Source of the DNA: Prevotellaceae bacterium HUN156
GTDB taxonomy: Bacteria > Bacteroidota > Bacteroidia > Bacteroidales > Bacteroidaceae
DNA length: 64,000 nucleotides
Reading direction: 5' to 3'
Assembly: GCA_900119285.1 (NCBI GenBank)
Contig: FPIT01000006.1
Coordinates: 179,433-243,432 of the forward strand
Both the position numbers and the translations under genes were made by a program. The notes below the pieces were generated by a model. That model was not told the origin of the DNA, ran no database searches, and saw only the letters and a list, made by a program, of their open reading frames with translations. This document shows, one piece after another, positions 7,693-15,487 of this stretch (the first letter of the stretch is position 1; each line of letters opens with the position of its first letter).

Positions 7693-8904
7693 TTAATGGG
7701 TATCACGCAAATCGTCTGAATTCATCAGCGTCACATGCTGCACCCAGTCGTCAAGCTCCGTACCCATCAGAATGGTCACACCATCGGTAGCAACACCGTC
7801 AATGGTTTCATGCTGATTCCATGGGGTAATCCGCGAGCGGATGGTCATCTTCGTCAGTGACGTAATGTCGAGTGTATAGGTAACCTTCTTACCCTGCAGC
7901 CACTCCTTGCCACCAAGGCTGGCAACCAGCACGTGGTCATCGCCGCCACAGTTGATGGTAACCTCTAGCGTAGCATTCTCAGGAAGTTTCTGAGGAAGCA
8001 TCAGGAAGGCATTCTCGTCAGTCATTACCGGCTGTGGAATGACCACAACCTGAGTACCATCAAGTTTAGTCTTGGTTAGCGAAACCTTCTGACTCAACTC
8101 GGCAGAGAAGTCGGAGTAGTCATCAGGGTATTCATCATAAGGCTTGGCATCCCAGCCGTCGATGCGGTATTCACGAAGCAGATTGCCCGTCAAGGGATCT
8201 GTCAGAAAGGTGCCGGGATTGGCGGGGTCTTCTACATATTCCTCGGTCTCGCTGAGATGATAGTTATTCTTGTCCAACACCTTCTTCAGCGTTATCTTCG
8301 TGATACGACCGTTTTCACTGCACTTGCCTACCTGGAACTTGATAGCGGTCAGCAGATGACTCATCTTGATGGTTATCTCACTAGCCTTGCGGAGGTCCTG
8401 AGAGGCGATATCGCCTACAGAACGACCTGCCATCAGGTCAACCTGCTCTTCCAGTTCCTTAGGTACTGTATATGTAAAGTCGGGAGCACCCTGAGCCTCT
8501 GGAGCAGAAAACTCTAAAGCGTCGGAGATACCGAACGGATAGTAGGCGTAGAAACGCATCAGGTAGCCTGGATCTGGCTGATCAAACGTATTTACCGTCT
8601 GCCAGTAAGTACCATTAAACTGCATTTCCTCGTCGAACATAAAGTTCGGGCCTGTTGTTCCCCAGTCTTCAAAAAGGTAGGCAAAGAGCCCCACACTCTC
8701 GTCCATATCGTTGCTCACATAGCCGCGCGTATCCTCATAGCCATCGAATGACAAGGCGAAACGAAGCGGGTTCGTCTTCATGAAAGAAGACGAAGCGCCG
8801 CTGTCGTCTGACGTACATGATACTAGCGAGACGGAGCAACAGCACGCTACCACCACTGACATAAATGCCAGTGACAGGACTTTGAATGTTTGCTCTTTTC
8901 TCAT
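7693..8904 (-). CDS. Fimbrillin-family lipoprotein (403 aa)
   Basis: From the ATG at 8904 the protein starts MRKEQTFKVLS and has a long hydrophobic signal with an unusual run of cysteines before the lipobox (SLVSC, Cys30). EDTRG places the maturation arginine at residue 60. The body includes FYAYYPFG, a serine/alanine region listing bound sheets, IKMSHLLTAIKFQV (fimbrillin core) and WLQGKKVTYTLDITSL, typical of Mfa-like proteins. The tail after PWNQHE is longer than in its neighbours. The gene sits directly downstream of the 49-residue peptide gene in the operon. Confidence 0.8.
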   Translation of the reverse strand: MRKEQTFKVLSLAFMSVVVACCCSVSLVSCTSDDSGASSSFMKTNPLRFALSFDGYEDTRGYVSNDMDESVGLFAYLFEDWGTTGPNFMFDEEMQFNGTYWQTVNTFDQPDPGYLMRFYAYYPFGISDALEFSAPEAQGAPDFTYTVPKELEEQVDLMAGRSVGDIASQDLRKASEITIKMSHLLTAIKFQVGKCSENGRITKITLKKVLDKNNYHLSETEEYVEDPANPGTFLTDPLTGNLLREYRIDGWDAKPYDEYPDDYSDFSAELSQKVSLTKTKLDGTQVVVIPQPVMTDENAFLMLPQKLPENATLEVTINCGGDDHVLVASLGGKEWLQGKKVTYTLDITSLTKMTIRSRITPWNQHETIDGVATDGVTILMGTELDDWVQHVTLMNSDDLRDTH

Positions 8905-8946
8905 AGTAGTTCGTCTTTTAATCAATTTATCAACCAATAATTATAT

Positions 8947-9096
8947 TTAATCTTCTTCTTCAGGATCTTCAATGTCACCACGTTGTCCAATCGTTCCTCC
9001 AATACCTAAGCTTGTACCGCTACCTGCCAAAAGAGTCACTGATTCTATCTCAACCACATTCATTGCGGGAGCCATATAAAACTTCTTTGTTTCCAT
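8947..9096 (-). CDS. Short peptide with YxxPxMxVVExE leader-like motif (49 aa)
   Basis: The frame METKKFYMAPAMNVVEIE continues with SVTLLAGSGTSLGIGG and ends in an acidic tail (EDPEEED). The arrangement K-Y/F-x-x-P-x-(M/L)-x-V-x-E-(I/V)-E then LLA/MLA-x-S is shared with the 51-residue peptide at 48441-48596, although the C-terminal halves differ. Many Bacteroidota encode such short proteins near surface-protein genes, and their function is unknown to me. It sits inside the fimbrillin operon with gaps of about 45 bases on each side. A second in-frame ATG lies three codons upstream (9105). Confidence 0.65.
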   Translation of the reverse strand: METKKFYMAPAMNVVEIESVTLLAGSGTSLGIGGTIGQRGDIEDPEEED

Positions 9097-9140
9097 AATT
9101 ATCATTATTTTTGTTGTTATTTACAATTTGTTTTTACACA

Positions 9141-10304
9141 CTATAATGTTATTGTCACAGAGTTATCGGTGTCGTCTACCCAGTCTTCTGTAGTAGTGAT
9201 TCCTCCTTGAACACCTTCTATAGAAGTATTTTCCAAGTTTCCATCTCCAGAATATTCCTTCAGGAAATCGTTACCTTCGTAGGTATAGCCACCCGTAAAG
9301 TCAAGAGAGACAACCTTTGTTGTTCCGAAAGGTTGCTTGGCAGTAACCCAAGAAGCAGCCTTAATAGGATAATACACTTCTGCCCAAGTTGTAGATGTAC
9401 ATCCTATATAACTACCATCATCTTTCTTAGTAATACGGCACTTTACAGAAGCATAGGCCTGCTTATTGGCATCAGCCTCAGCAAAGCCACTTCCTTCTAC
9501 GAACTTAAATAGCTTTGGATTCTGGGGCATCACGAATAGCATACTATCAGTTTTATGCAGTGTCAACGTTTTATTATAAGTCAACGTAGAATCCTTAGGC
9601 AGCATGAACTCATAGTCAGCATATGCATCATCATCAAGTGTCCATGAACCTGTATTAGCTTTATTATTATCCATTGTGAACTTTCCCGTTGATTTCAGAT
9701 TGTGCAACTTGACACTATGAATCGTAACGTCAATATCTGGATTGGCCAGTTTAGACTGAAATCGCAGATAAACGAACAGGTGCTTGAAGTTGAACTTGAT
9801 GATATTATTCGTGGAATTACGCGTAATTCCCATCAAGCTCGAGAACATGAAGTCTGTCTGCTGAGCATTAGTCGTCGGTAACGTATGTACAATATACTTT
9901 TCCTCTGGCTGCATCTTTGAACTTGTAATCCAACTTCCCGAGAATCCAGGAGCCATTGCATAGAAGTCCATTGCACGAGTCGCAGTTGGGAATCTGATTA
10001 CCTTTGATTTTTTCCATGCATCGCCAGGCTTATCACGCGTCAGGATGCTATTATTCAGATACACTTTCTTTGTATCATTATAAAAGCTGTAAGCTGCATA
10101 CCTCGTGAGGTCAGCACCTGCTACATAGACAGCACGTGTATCGTCTTCACCTATCTCGATAATTGCTTCTGGCTCATCATCGTCCGATAAAGCTCCAACA
10201 TCCTTGTCTAGTCCATCTGCACAGCCTATAGTTGTCATCAGGAGAAAGGTTAGGCTCAGGAATAAAGAGCCCCCACCTCTCGCTAAGTGATTATATATTT
10301 TCAT
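9141..10304 (-). CDS. Fimbrillin-family lipoprotein (387 aa)
   Basis: The lipoprotein signal ends MTTIGC (Cys28). An acidic stretch and the DDTRA motif put the expected maturation arginine at residue 57. The core has DFMFSSLMG and NFKHLFVYLRFQS, matching the fimbrillin pattern of a strand-forming FKHLxxxxxF segment. The C-terminus (EGVQGGITTTEDWVDDTDNSVTITL) is polar and lacks a membrane anchor. It follows the first operon gene by 18 bases, so translation is probably coupled. Confidence 0.8.
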   Translation of the reverse strand: MKIYNHLARGGGSLFLSLTFLLMTTIGCADGLDKDVGALSDDDEPEAIIEIGEDDTRAVYVAGADLTRYAAYSFYNDTKKVYLNNSILTRDKPGDAWKKSKVIRFPTATRAMDFYAMAPGFSGSWITSSKMQPEEKYIVHTLPTTNAQQTDFMFSSLMGITRNSTNNIIKFNFKHLFVYLRFQSKLANPDIDVTIHSVKLHNLKSTGKFTMDNNKANTGSWTLDDDAYADYEFMLPKDSTLTYNKTLTLHKTDSMLFVMPQNPKLFKFVEGSGFAEADANKQAYASVKCRITKKDDGSYIGCTSTTWAEVYYPIKAASWVTAKQPFGTTKVVSLDFTGGYTYEGNDFLKEYSGDGNLENTSIEGVQGGITTTEDWVDDTDNSVTITL

Positions 10305-10322
10305 TATTCAAAAATTCTATAA

Positions 10323-11834
10323 TTAATCCTTAATAGTAACACCAGAATATACTGCTTCATGTGTTTCTGGGCTCACAGCCTGCGACAAATTAAAAGTCAA
10401 TTTATAACGGCCACCAGCCTTCAGAACCTTCTTTGTCTTGCCTTCAGCAAGATCAAGAGGAACCCAGTAGTGAACAATGTAGTCATCATGATTCAACACC
10501 TGAGTTATACTAGCATTATTCAACTTTGTAATATTCCAACGATTTGCCGTTCCCACATATCCCGCATCAACTTCGAACTGCTCGCTATTATCTGGATCAT
10601 ACGGGCCACCAACATTGGTAGACGTCTCATATAAAACAAGACCTTCAATTTCTGCATAGACACCACTCGTTACACCAGTTATAAGACCATTATCTTTTGT
10701 CCATACCGTTTTCTCTAAGCTTTGAGGAATCACATACAATCCACCATCAACGGTATATTCTGCATCTGTAGCTGTATAGACAGCTTGCGTGATGTCATAA
10801 TCATCCGTCCCGGTATAGGTTCCTTCAGAACCCTCTTTCTTAGCTAAAGGTATGATGTATGAAGCTTCTACACCAGCTACAGGAGTACGAAAATAGTTTG
10901 GAAGTCCATCTATATTACCACGACTTGTATTTTCAGCAAACTGTGTAGCTACACATTCAAACAAAGAAGAATTGGTTTGATCTGGTTCTTCGTCAAAAAT
11001 CTTATAATTATTATTTTCTAATTGAAACTGCGGAAGTTCTACATGATAGTCAGTTGGTGTTTTTTGTCCAGTCCATGTTCCATCTTTGTAGGTTGTATTA
11101 CTCCATGTGTCAGGGAATGTATATGTACCAGTCGAATTAATATTATGCAGTGTTACACTCTTTATGATAAGCACATGATCGTTAAATGGATTTTCATCAT
11201 CTTTAAATTTGAATTCAAGCTGTGCTATTTGAGCCAAAGCATGCTGGAATGGAAGAGAAACGACTCCTCCATTATCATCTGACTTTTTATTCATTGCAGC
11301 CGCTACAAGCAAATCTGACTGAGAATTATAATCTGTAGGTACTGTATAAGTAAAATTACGGTTTGCTGCATCTAGATGTTCAGCCTCCTGGTCACCACCT
11401 TGTCCATCATCTTCAGTTGCGAAGGTTGCATCACTTATTGCATAAAAATCATAATATGTTACGGGATCCGTGACTGCTGGCCAAACAATACCATCTGCAT
11501 TAGTAAAATCGCCAGTATAAGCGCCAGGATTACCTGTATTATCAGTATTACCAAACACAACACCTGCACTTGTACTAGGATTAAGCGCATCACGTTCACC
11601 TAGCCAACGATTGGTTCCACCGTGTTCTGTACTATACAGTGTAAAACTAGGAAGAGACGTTGCTGTCCAGTCTGTTCCACGAGTTGCATCCGTAACCTTA
11701 ATAGTCAAAGGGGTACCTTCGATAGTTTCCTCTGGTACATCAGGCTTCTGTTGTACCAAATCATCATTACTCGAGCAGGCCACAAAGGCTGCTGAAAAAG
11801 CCATAAAGGCTGACATAACTAGAATTTTCTTCAT
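10323..11834 (-). CDS. Fimbrillin-family lipoprotein, first gene of the pilus operon (503 aa)
   Basis: The signal peptide MKKILVMSAFMAFSAAFVAC is a standard lipoprotein leader with Cys20. DATRG gives the predicted maturation arginine at residue 52. The interior has FYAISDATF, SLPFQHALAQIAQLEFKF and a C-terminal AGGRYKLTFNLSQAVSP segment, all in line with Mfa1/FimA-like major pilins. Being first in the operon and lacking a C-terminal anchor, it is the best candidate for the shaft subunit; this is inference from position. Its A+T content is visibly higher than that of the downstream genes. No clear promoter lies in the 130 bases upstream; the strong promoter is beyond the ncRNA at 12325. Confidence 0.8.
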   Translation of the reverse strand: MKKILVMSAFMAFSAAFVACSSNDDLVQQKPDVPEETIEGTPLTIKVTDATRGTDWTATSLPSFTLYSTEHGGTNRWLGERDALNPSTSAGVVFGNTDNTGNPGAYTGDFTNADGIVWPAVTDPVTYYDFYAISDATFATEDDGQGGDQEAEHLDAANRNFTYTVPTDYNSQSDLLVAAAMNKKSDDNGGVVSLPFQHALAQIAQLEFKFKDDENPFNDHVLIIKSVTLHNINSTGTYTFPDTWSNTTYKDGTWTGQKTPTDYHVELPQFQLENNNYKIFDEEPDQTNSSLFECVATQFAENTSRGNIDGLPNYFRTPVAGVEASYIIPLAKKEGSEGTYTGTDDYDITQAVYTATDAEYTVDGGLYVIPQSLEKTVWTKDNGLITGVTSGVYAEIEGLVLYETSTNVGGPYDPDNSEQFEVDAGYVGTANRWNITKLNNASITQVLNHDDYIVHYWVPLDLAEGKTKKVLKAGGRYKLTFNLSQAVSPETHEAVYSGVTIKD

Positions 11835-11961
11835 AATCCTTACGTTTTTAGTTAATATTACTTTTCTAATTTTCTATAATCACACAAATAAATGCACACA
11901 CCATTAGACCACCGGCTCTCCCTGCACCGGTAGAAATATTTTACAGAAAACGTATGGATAC

Positions 11962-11999
11962 AAAAAAAGGCATGGGAGTTTCTACATCTCGCCCATCCC
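11962..11999 (-). terminator. Intrinsic terminator of the structured RNA
   Basis: On the minus strand GGGATGGG and CCCATGCC pair with one mismatch around a 15-base loop and are followed by seven T. It ends the RNA that begins near 12318 and lies about 130 bases before the fimbrillin operon. Confidence 0.7.
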
Positions 12000-12318
12000 T
12001 GACTTCAGGCCTTCGCATTGCCCCTACACAAGGATAAGCAACGCAGATAGCCCACGCCAAGTGACTTATACTAGTCCTTACGACATGTTATAGCACAACT
12101 TATTATATATATTTGTGCATAACAGTCGTAGGAAGATAATTCACCCACGTAGACGTTTCGTTGCACTACTTCCTGTGTGTAGATTCAAAGTTGCGAAGTT
12201 TGAAGTCACAGAATGTAACGTTTGTAAACGCCTTTCGAGACCAGCCCTACAAGTGGCTTGGTGGTCTCTGTCCATCGATGTCTTGACGCCCCGTCCCACC
12301 CTCTAGTGAGCTATTGCG
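11962..12318 (-). ncRNA. Unassigned ~350-nt structured RNA or attenuated leader
   Basis: A perfect Bacteroidota promoter (12325-12356) and an intrinsic terminator (11962-11999) define a minus-strand transcript with little coding potential but many hairpins. These are GAGACC...GGTCTC with an inner AGCC/GGCT stem, CGTTTACAAACG, and a long stem between about 12215 and 12155 (TTCAAA/TTTGAA core). A long three-part stem follows: CCTACGAC-TGTTAT-GCACAA against TTGTGC-TATAACA-TGTCGTAAGG. The last is GCGTTGC...GCAATGC near the 3' end. I looked for the GAGGAAAGTCC core of RNase P RNA and the tmRNA ends and did not find them. It is either a stand-alone RNA or a leader controlling the fimbrillin operon by attenuation. 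Confidence 0.65.
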
Positions 12319-12324
12319 TCGGGG

Positions 12325-12356
12325 CAAAGATAGAAAATGTTTTTGAAACTTCCAAA
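12325..12356 (-). promoter_or_regulatory. Promoter of the structured RNA
   Basis: Minus-strand TTTG (12356-12353), 20 bases, TATCTTTG (12332-12325). The spacer starts GAAGTTTCAAAAA, nearly identical to those at 2473 and 30716. A second TATCTTTG occurs 61 bases upstream (12393-12386) without a clear -33 element. Confidence 0.85.
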
Positions 12357-12430
12357 TTTTTTCTTAAAAAAATGTAAAAATACGGCAAAGATAGGAAAGA
12401 ATGAAAGATTAATTAGAAAAAACAATCAAA

Positions 12431-12801
12431 GAAAACATTGTTCACATTCACACGTAAATCACTGATACTATGTGCTGTAAGTGTGAATATTATTTAGATA
12501 AGGAGGTAAAGGAGGGAAGGAGTAAAGTAGAATAGTTTTGTAGTTTTAGCAGTTATAAAACATGCTGTTTAGAGGTGCAATAGTGGCACTATTGAAGGTT
12601 AAAAGTGGCACTATTGAAGGCTAAAAGTGGCACTATTGAAGTCCTAAAGTGGCACTTTCAGCGCTGAGTTAGGCTAATACGAAGCGGAGATAAGCTAATA
12701 CAGAGATGAGATAAGCTAATACAAAGTTGTAGAAGGCTAAAAAAATGTTCACACCTAACACCCTATCAAACAAGATGTTAGATGTGAACGTGAACTTTAT
12801 T
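12431..12801. mobile_element. Hairpin-bounded non-coding element A (MITE-like)
   Basis: Two related sequences of about 58 bases lie in inverted orientation at 12431-12491 and 12743-12801. Each half has an inner TRTTCACAC(T/C)TA box, a spacer, and an outer GTGAAYGTGAAC box, so each folds into a hairpin by itself. Between them lie four copies of a 22-base repeat and three copies of a 21-base repeat, but no open frame. The same end structure bounds 48777-49274 with unrelated contents. No transposase is nearby and I could not identify a target-site duplication. Confidence 0.55.
12581..12655. repeat. 22-bp tandem repeat (AGTGGCACTATTGAAGGCTAAA)
   Basis: Three full copies and one partial copy of a 22-base unit with one to four changes per copy. 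They are followed at 12670-12740 by a second array with a 21-base period (unit TAAGCTAATACAGAGATGAGA). Both lie within element A. There are no unique spacers, so this is not a CRISPR array. Confidence 0.85.
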
Positions 12802-12828
12802 TTCTTATATTAGAAAAAGTCTGAGAAA

Positions 12829-13122
12829 TTACTTCACAGTGAGGTTGACAGTCTGACGGTCTACCTTGACAGCATAGACGCCTGCACTAACGGGAATGGT
12901 TATTGACGATTGACCATTAACCATTGACCATTCTTTAATGCGGCGTCCATCAAGGGTATATACACTAATCTGCTTGCCCTGAGCACCACGAATCACGATA
13001 GCACCAGGCTGAGCGGTGATGGTGGTGAGTGGTGAGTGGTTATTGGTGATGAGTGTAGCAACAGAGGCCTCCTGATTAGATACGGTGACAACAACGAGTT
13101 GTATGGGGTAAACATTAAGCAT
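12829..13122 (-). pseudogene. Orphan C-terminal sorting-type domain (truncated secreted protein)
   Basis: The only recognisable part is the last 60 residues: GAIVIRGAQGKQISVYTLDGRRI, then ITIPVSAGVYAVKVDRQTVNLTVK. This is the pattern of T9SS-type C-terminal sorting domains (IxVYxLxGRxI...GVYxVKV). Nothing resembling the rest of a secreted protein is present and there is no signal peptide, so this is most likely the 3' remnant of a larger gene. Two repeat-derived tracts occur within it (NHSPLTT and WSMVNGQSS, from GTGGTGAGT and TTGACCATTAACCA repeats). The ATG at 13122 is only formal. Confidence 0.6.
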
Positions 13123-13127
13123 GAAGA

Positions 13128-13173
13128 ATGAAAAGAGAGCCGTTCTCAATGGCGAGGACGGCTCTCTTTCTTT
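13128..13173 (-). terminator. Terminator downstream of lpxA
   Basis: AAAGAGAGCCGT (13132-13143) pairs perfectly with ACGGCTCTCTTT (13158-13169). Both flanks are T-rich on the exiting strand, so it can work in both directions. It starts about 15 bases after the lpxA stop. Confidence 0.85.
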
Positions 13174-13188
13174 TGTATAGGATATTGT

Positions 13189-13971
13189 CTAGAGTTTTCT
13201 AGAGATGATTCCCATCTCCGTAGCTTTCAGGAACTCGACGATGTGGTCAATCTGTGGGCCTGCGGGCACCTGTTCCTCAATCTGCTTGATAGCGTCGAAG
13301 AGCGCTGTCTTGCCGTGGAATACCAAGCGGTATGCGTTGGCAATGTGCTTGATGATTTTCTCATCTACATGATGCAGACGGGCTACCTCGGTATTAACAC
13401 CGCCAAAACCAGCATCATGGTTGCAGACGATATAGGGAGGAACATCCTTCGAGAAGGTGGTGCCTGCCTGAATCATAGAACCCATACCTACACGGGTCTT
13501 GGCATTCTCGATGACACTGCTGGAGAAAATGACAAAATCTTCAATCAGACAGTCGCCTGCAATCTTGGTACCATAACCGAAGACACAACAATTGCCTACC
13601 TTGGTGTCGTGAGAGATGTGGGAGCCTTCCATGAGGAAGTTGTCATTACCGATTACGGTCTGTCCACCGGTATGGGTGGCGCGATTGATGACAACATTCT
13701 CGCGGATGATATTGTTATCGCCAAGGATACACTCTGACTTTTCACCACGGAACTCAAAGTCTTGGGGCAGCGCACCGATGACAGCACCCTGATGCACCTT
13801 ATTGTTCTTTCCCATGCGCGTACCATTAAGTATGCTTACGAAGGGGAAGATGACACAGCCATCGCCAATCTCTACATCGTCTTCGATATAGGCGAAGGGG
13901 AATATCTTTACGTTGTCGCCGATTTTCGCCTTTGGGCTTACCTCAGCTTTTGGACTTATTTCACTTGCCAT
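13189..13971 (-). CDS. lpxA: Acyl-ACP--UDP-N-acetylglucosamine O-acyltransferase
   Basis: LpxA catalyses the first step of lipid A synthesis in the cytoplasm. The 260-residue protein shows hexapeptide repeats of the left-handed beta-helix from residue 8 on (AEVSPKAKIGDNVKIFPFAYIEDDVEIGDG) and the conserved substrate segments NVVINRATHTGG and GSHISHDTKVGN, containing the catalytic-type histidine. Its length is normal for the family. The ATG at 13971 is chosen; the 20 codons upstream come from the palindromic repeat at 13975-14013. It stands alone here, separated from lpxC/lpxD/fabZ, which often flank it, and ends in a strong terminator. Confidence 0.95.
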   Translation of the reverse strand: MASEISPKAEVSPKAKIGDNVKIFPFAYIEDDVEIGDGCVIFPFVSILNGTRMGKNNKVHQGAVIGALPQDFEFRGEKSECILGDNNIIRENVVINRATHTGGQTVIGNDNFLMEGSHISHDTKVGNCCVFGYGTKIAGDCLIEDFVIFSSSVIENAKTRVGMGSMIQAGTTFSKDVPPYIVCNHDAGFGGVNTEVARLHHVDEKIIKHIANAYRLVFHGKTALFDAIKQIEEQVPAGPQIDHIVEFLKATEMGIISRKL

Positions 13972-13974
13972 AAA

Positions 13975-14081
13975 TTGAGCCCCCCTCTTATCCCCCCTAA
14001 AAGGGGGAGGCCACACAGGGGCATGGGCCATATGTTATTGCATTAGCCTCTCCCTTTAGGGGGGAGGTTGGAGGAGGCTTT
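13975..14081. repeat. Two copies of the GC-rich palindromic repeat between tolC and lpxA
   Basis: One copy occupies about 13975-14013 and another 14045-14081. The second ends AGGAGGCTTTA, so that the tolC stop codon TAA runs straight into the repeat. Together they fill the whole gap between the two genes. Confidence 0.8.
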
Positions 14082-15477
14082 ACTTACCTCCTCCACCAAG
14101 AGCAGTGTAGAGAGATACTACTGCCTGCATCTTATTGAAGTCGTTGGTAACCTTATTCAGACGAGCAGAGAGCAACTGAGTCTGAGCAGTGAGCACCTCA
14201 AGGTATGAAGAGCCACTAGACTGATAGAGCGCCTGAGTATCGTCTACATTCTTAGCGAGCACCTCAATGCGCTGAGCCTCTAACTTAGAGTTGGCATCGT
14301 AGCTATTGTAGTTGACAAGAGCATTGCTCACCTCATTACCTGCCTTGAGAATGGCATCCTGCCAAGTGTTGAAAGCCTGCTCGTACTGCAGCTTAGACAC
14401 CTTGAGGTTGGCAGTGAGGGCACCACGCTGGAAGATGGGCTGCGTGAGCGAGCCAAAGAGTGTGGTGAGCCACTTGCCGGGATTCAGCACACCATTATTA
14501 TTAGTAAAGGCTGCTGAGGCACCGATGGTAATAGATGGATAGAACTTAGAACGGGCTGTCTGAATATCGTGGAAACAAGCAGCCAGTTTCATCTCTGCAT
14601 TGTGCACGTCGGGACGATTCTGCAACAGGGCAACACCTACACCAGTAGAGAACTCGGTGGGCAGCGACTGAGCAGCCAGAGAACTACGAGAGATTTGCTG
14701 TCCTGCCTGTCCGATGAGCAGGCAGAGGGCATTCTCCGTAGAACGAATCTGACGACGGAAGTCGTTGGCCTGAGTCTGGGTAGAGAGGTAGGCAGCCTCA
14801 GCACTCTGTACGCTGGTAGAGCGTACACGACCGAGTTTATACTGCAGCTGCATCATCTCCCAAGTGTCTTTTGCCATCTGGCCCATTGAGGTAACGATAG
14901 CCAACTGCTCGTCGAGCATGAGCAGGGTGTAGTAGGCATTGGCAATACCACTAACCACCTGAGCACGCACTGCCATCTGGTAGTCTTTCATGCCCAAGAG
15001 TTGCATCTGGGTAGAACGCTTCTGCGAAAGGATATTGCCAAAGAGGTCGAGTGTCCAACTGGCAGAAACGGGAATAGAATAGCTCTTGGTAGTGACCGAG
15101 GGGTCGGTATAGAGTGTAGAGATACTTCCTGTAGGAGTGGTAGCGCCAATCTGGATAGCAGGAAGGAAGGCCAGCTTGGCAGCCTTCAACATGGTCTCAT
15201 ACATCTGCACACTGAGCACGGCATTCTGCAGGTTGGCATTCTTCTGCAATCCCTGCTCGATAAGTGCCTGCAGTTGTGGGTCGGTGAAGACGGAACGCCA
15301 AGGCAGATTGCCAAACGAGGCAGTATCCTCTGGAGCAACAGCCAGCGTGTCTCCATCACTCACAATGTCGCGAATGAGGCCCTGAGTCTGAACATTGTCA
15401 GGGCGCTCATACTTATTATATAAGCCACAACTACTCATGAGTAGTAACGCGGCACCAAAAATCATAATCTTCTTCAT
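14080..15477 (-). CDS. TolC/OprM-family outer-membrane efflux lipoprotein
   Basis: The 465-residue protein from the ATG at 15477 has a lipoprotein signal (LLLMSSC) and the NodT-type opening CGLYNKYERP. Two long helical repeats typical of outer-membrane efflux channels follow, including ALIEQGLQKNANLQNAVLSVQMYE, GVALLQNRPDVHNAEMKLAA and SSGSSYLEVLTAQTQLLSARL. It forms the trimeric exit duct of the RND pump encoded directly upstream, with a 10-base gap. The order MFP, RND, TolC on one strand is the standard HAE1 efflux operon. The last codons (GGGGK) abut the palindromic repeat. Confidence 0.93.
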   Translation of the reverse strand: MKKIMIFGAALLLMSSCGLYNKYERPDNVQTQGLIRDIVSDGDTLAVAPEDTASFGNLPWRSVFTDPQLQALIEQGLQKNANLQNAVLSVQMYETMLKAAKLAFLPAIQIGATTPTGSISTLYTDPSVTTKSYSIPVSASWTLDLFGNILSQKRSTQMQLLGMKDYQMAVRAQVVSGIANAYYTLLMLDEQLAIVTSMGQMAKDTWEMMQLQYKLGRVRSTSVQSAEAAYLSTQTQANDFRRQIRSTENALCLLIGQAGQQISRSSLAAQSLPTEFSTGVGVALLQNRPDVHNAEMKLAACFHDIQTARSKFYPSITIGASAAFTNNNGVLNPGKWLTTLFGSLTQPIFQRGALTANLKVSKLQYEQAFNTWQDAILKAGNEVSNALVNYNSYDANSKLEAQRIEVLAKNVDDTQALYQSSGSSYLEVLTAQTQLLSARLNKVTNDFNKMQAVVSLYTALGGGGK

Positions 15478-15487
15478 ACGTCTTCTC

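Noticed and set aside
2833..11834. Polysaccharide utilisation locus
   Set aside because: No SusC/SusD pair, glycoside hydrolase or hybrid sensor is present; the proteins are fimbrillins.
12115..12306. 63-residue frame over the structured RNA, and a 44-codon frame on the other strand
   Set aside because: Both cross strong hairpins and show no protein-like features.
11962..12318. RNase P RNA or tmRNA identity for the structured RNA
   Set aside because: The GAGGAAAGTCC core of RNase P and the GGGGCTGA/TCCACCA ends of tmRNA are absent.
12581..12740. Possible CRISPR array
   Set aside because: The repeats are back to back without unique spacers and no cas gene is present; the same holds for 30458-30547 and 48940-49001.
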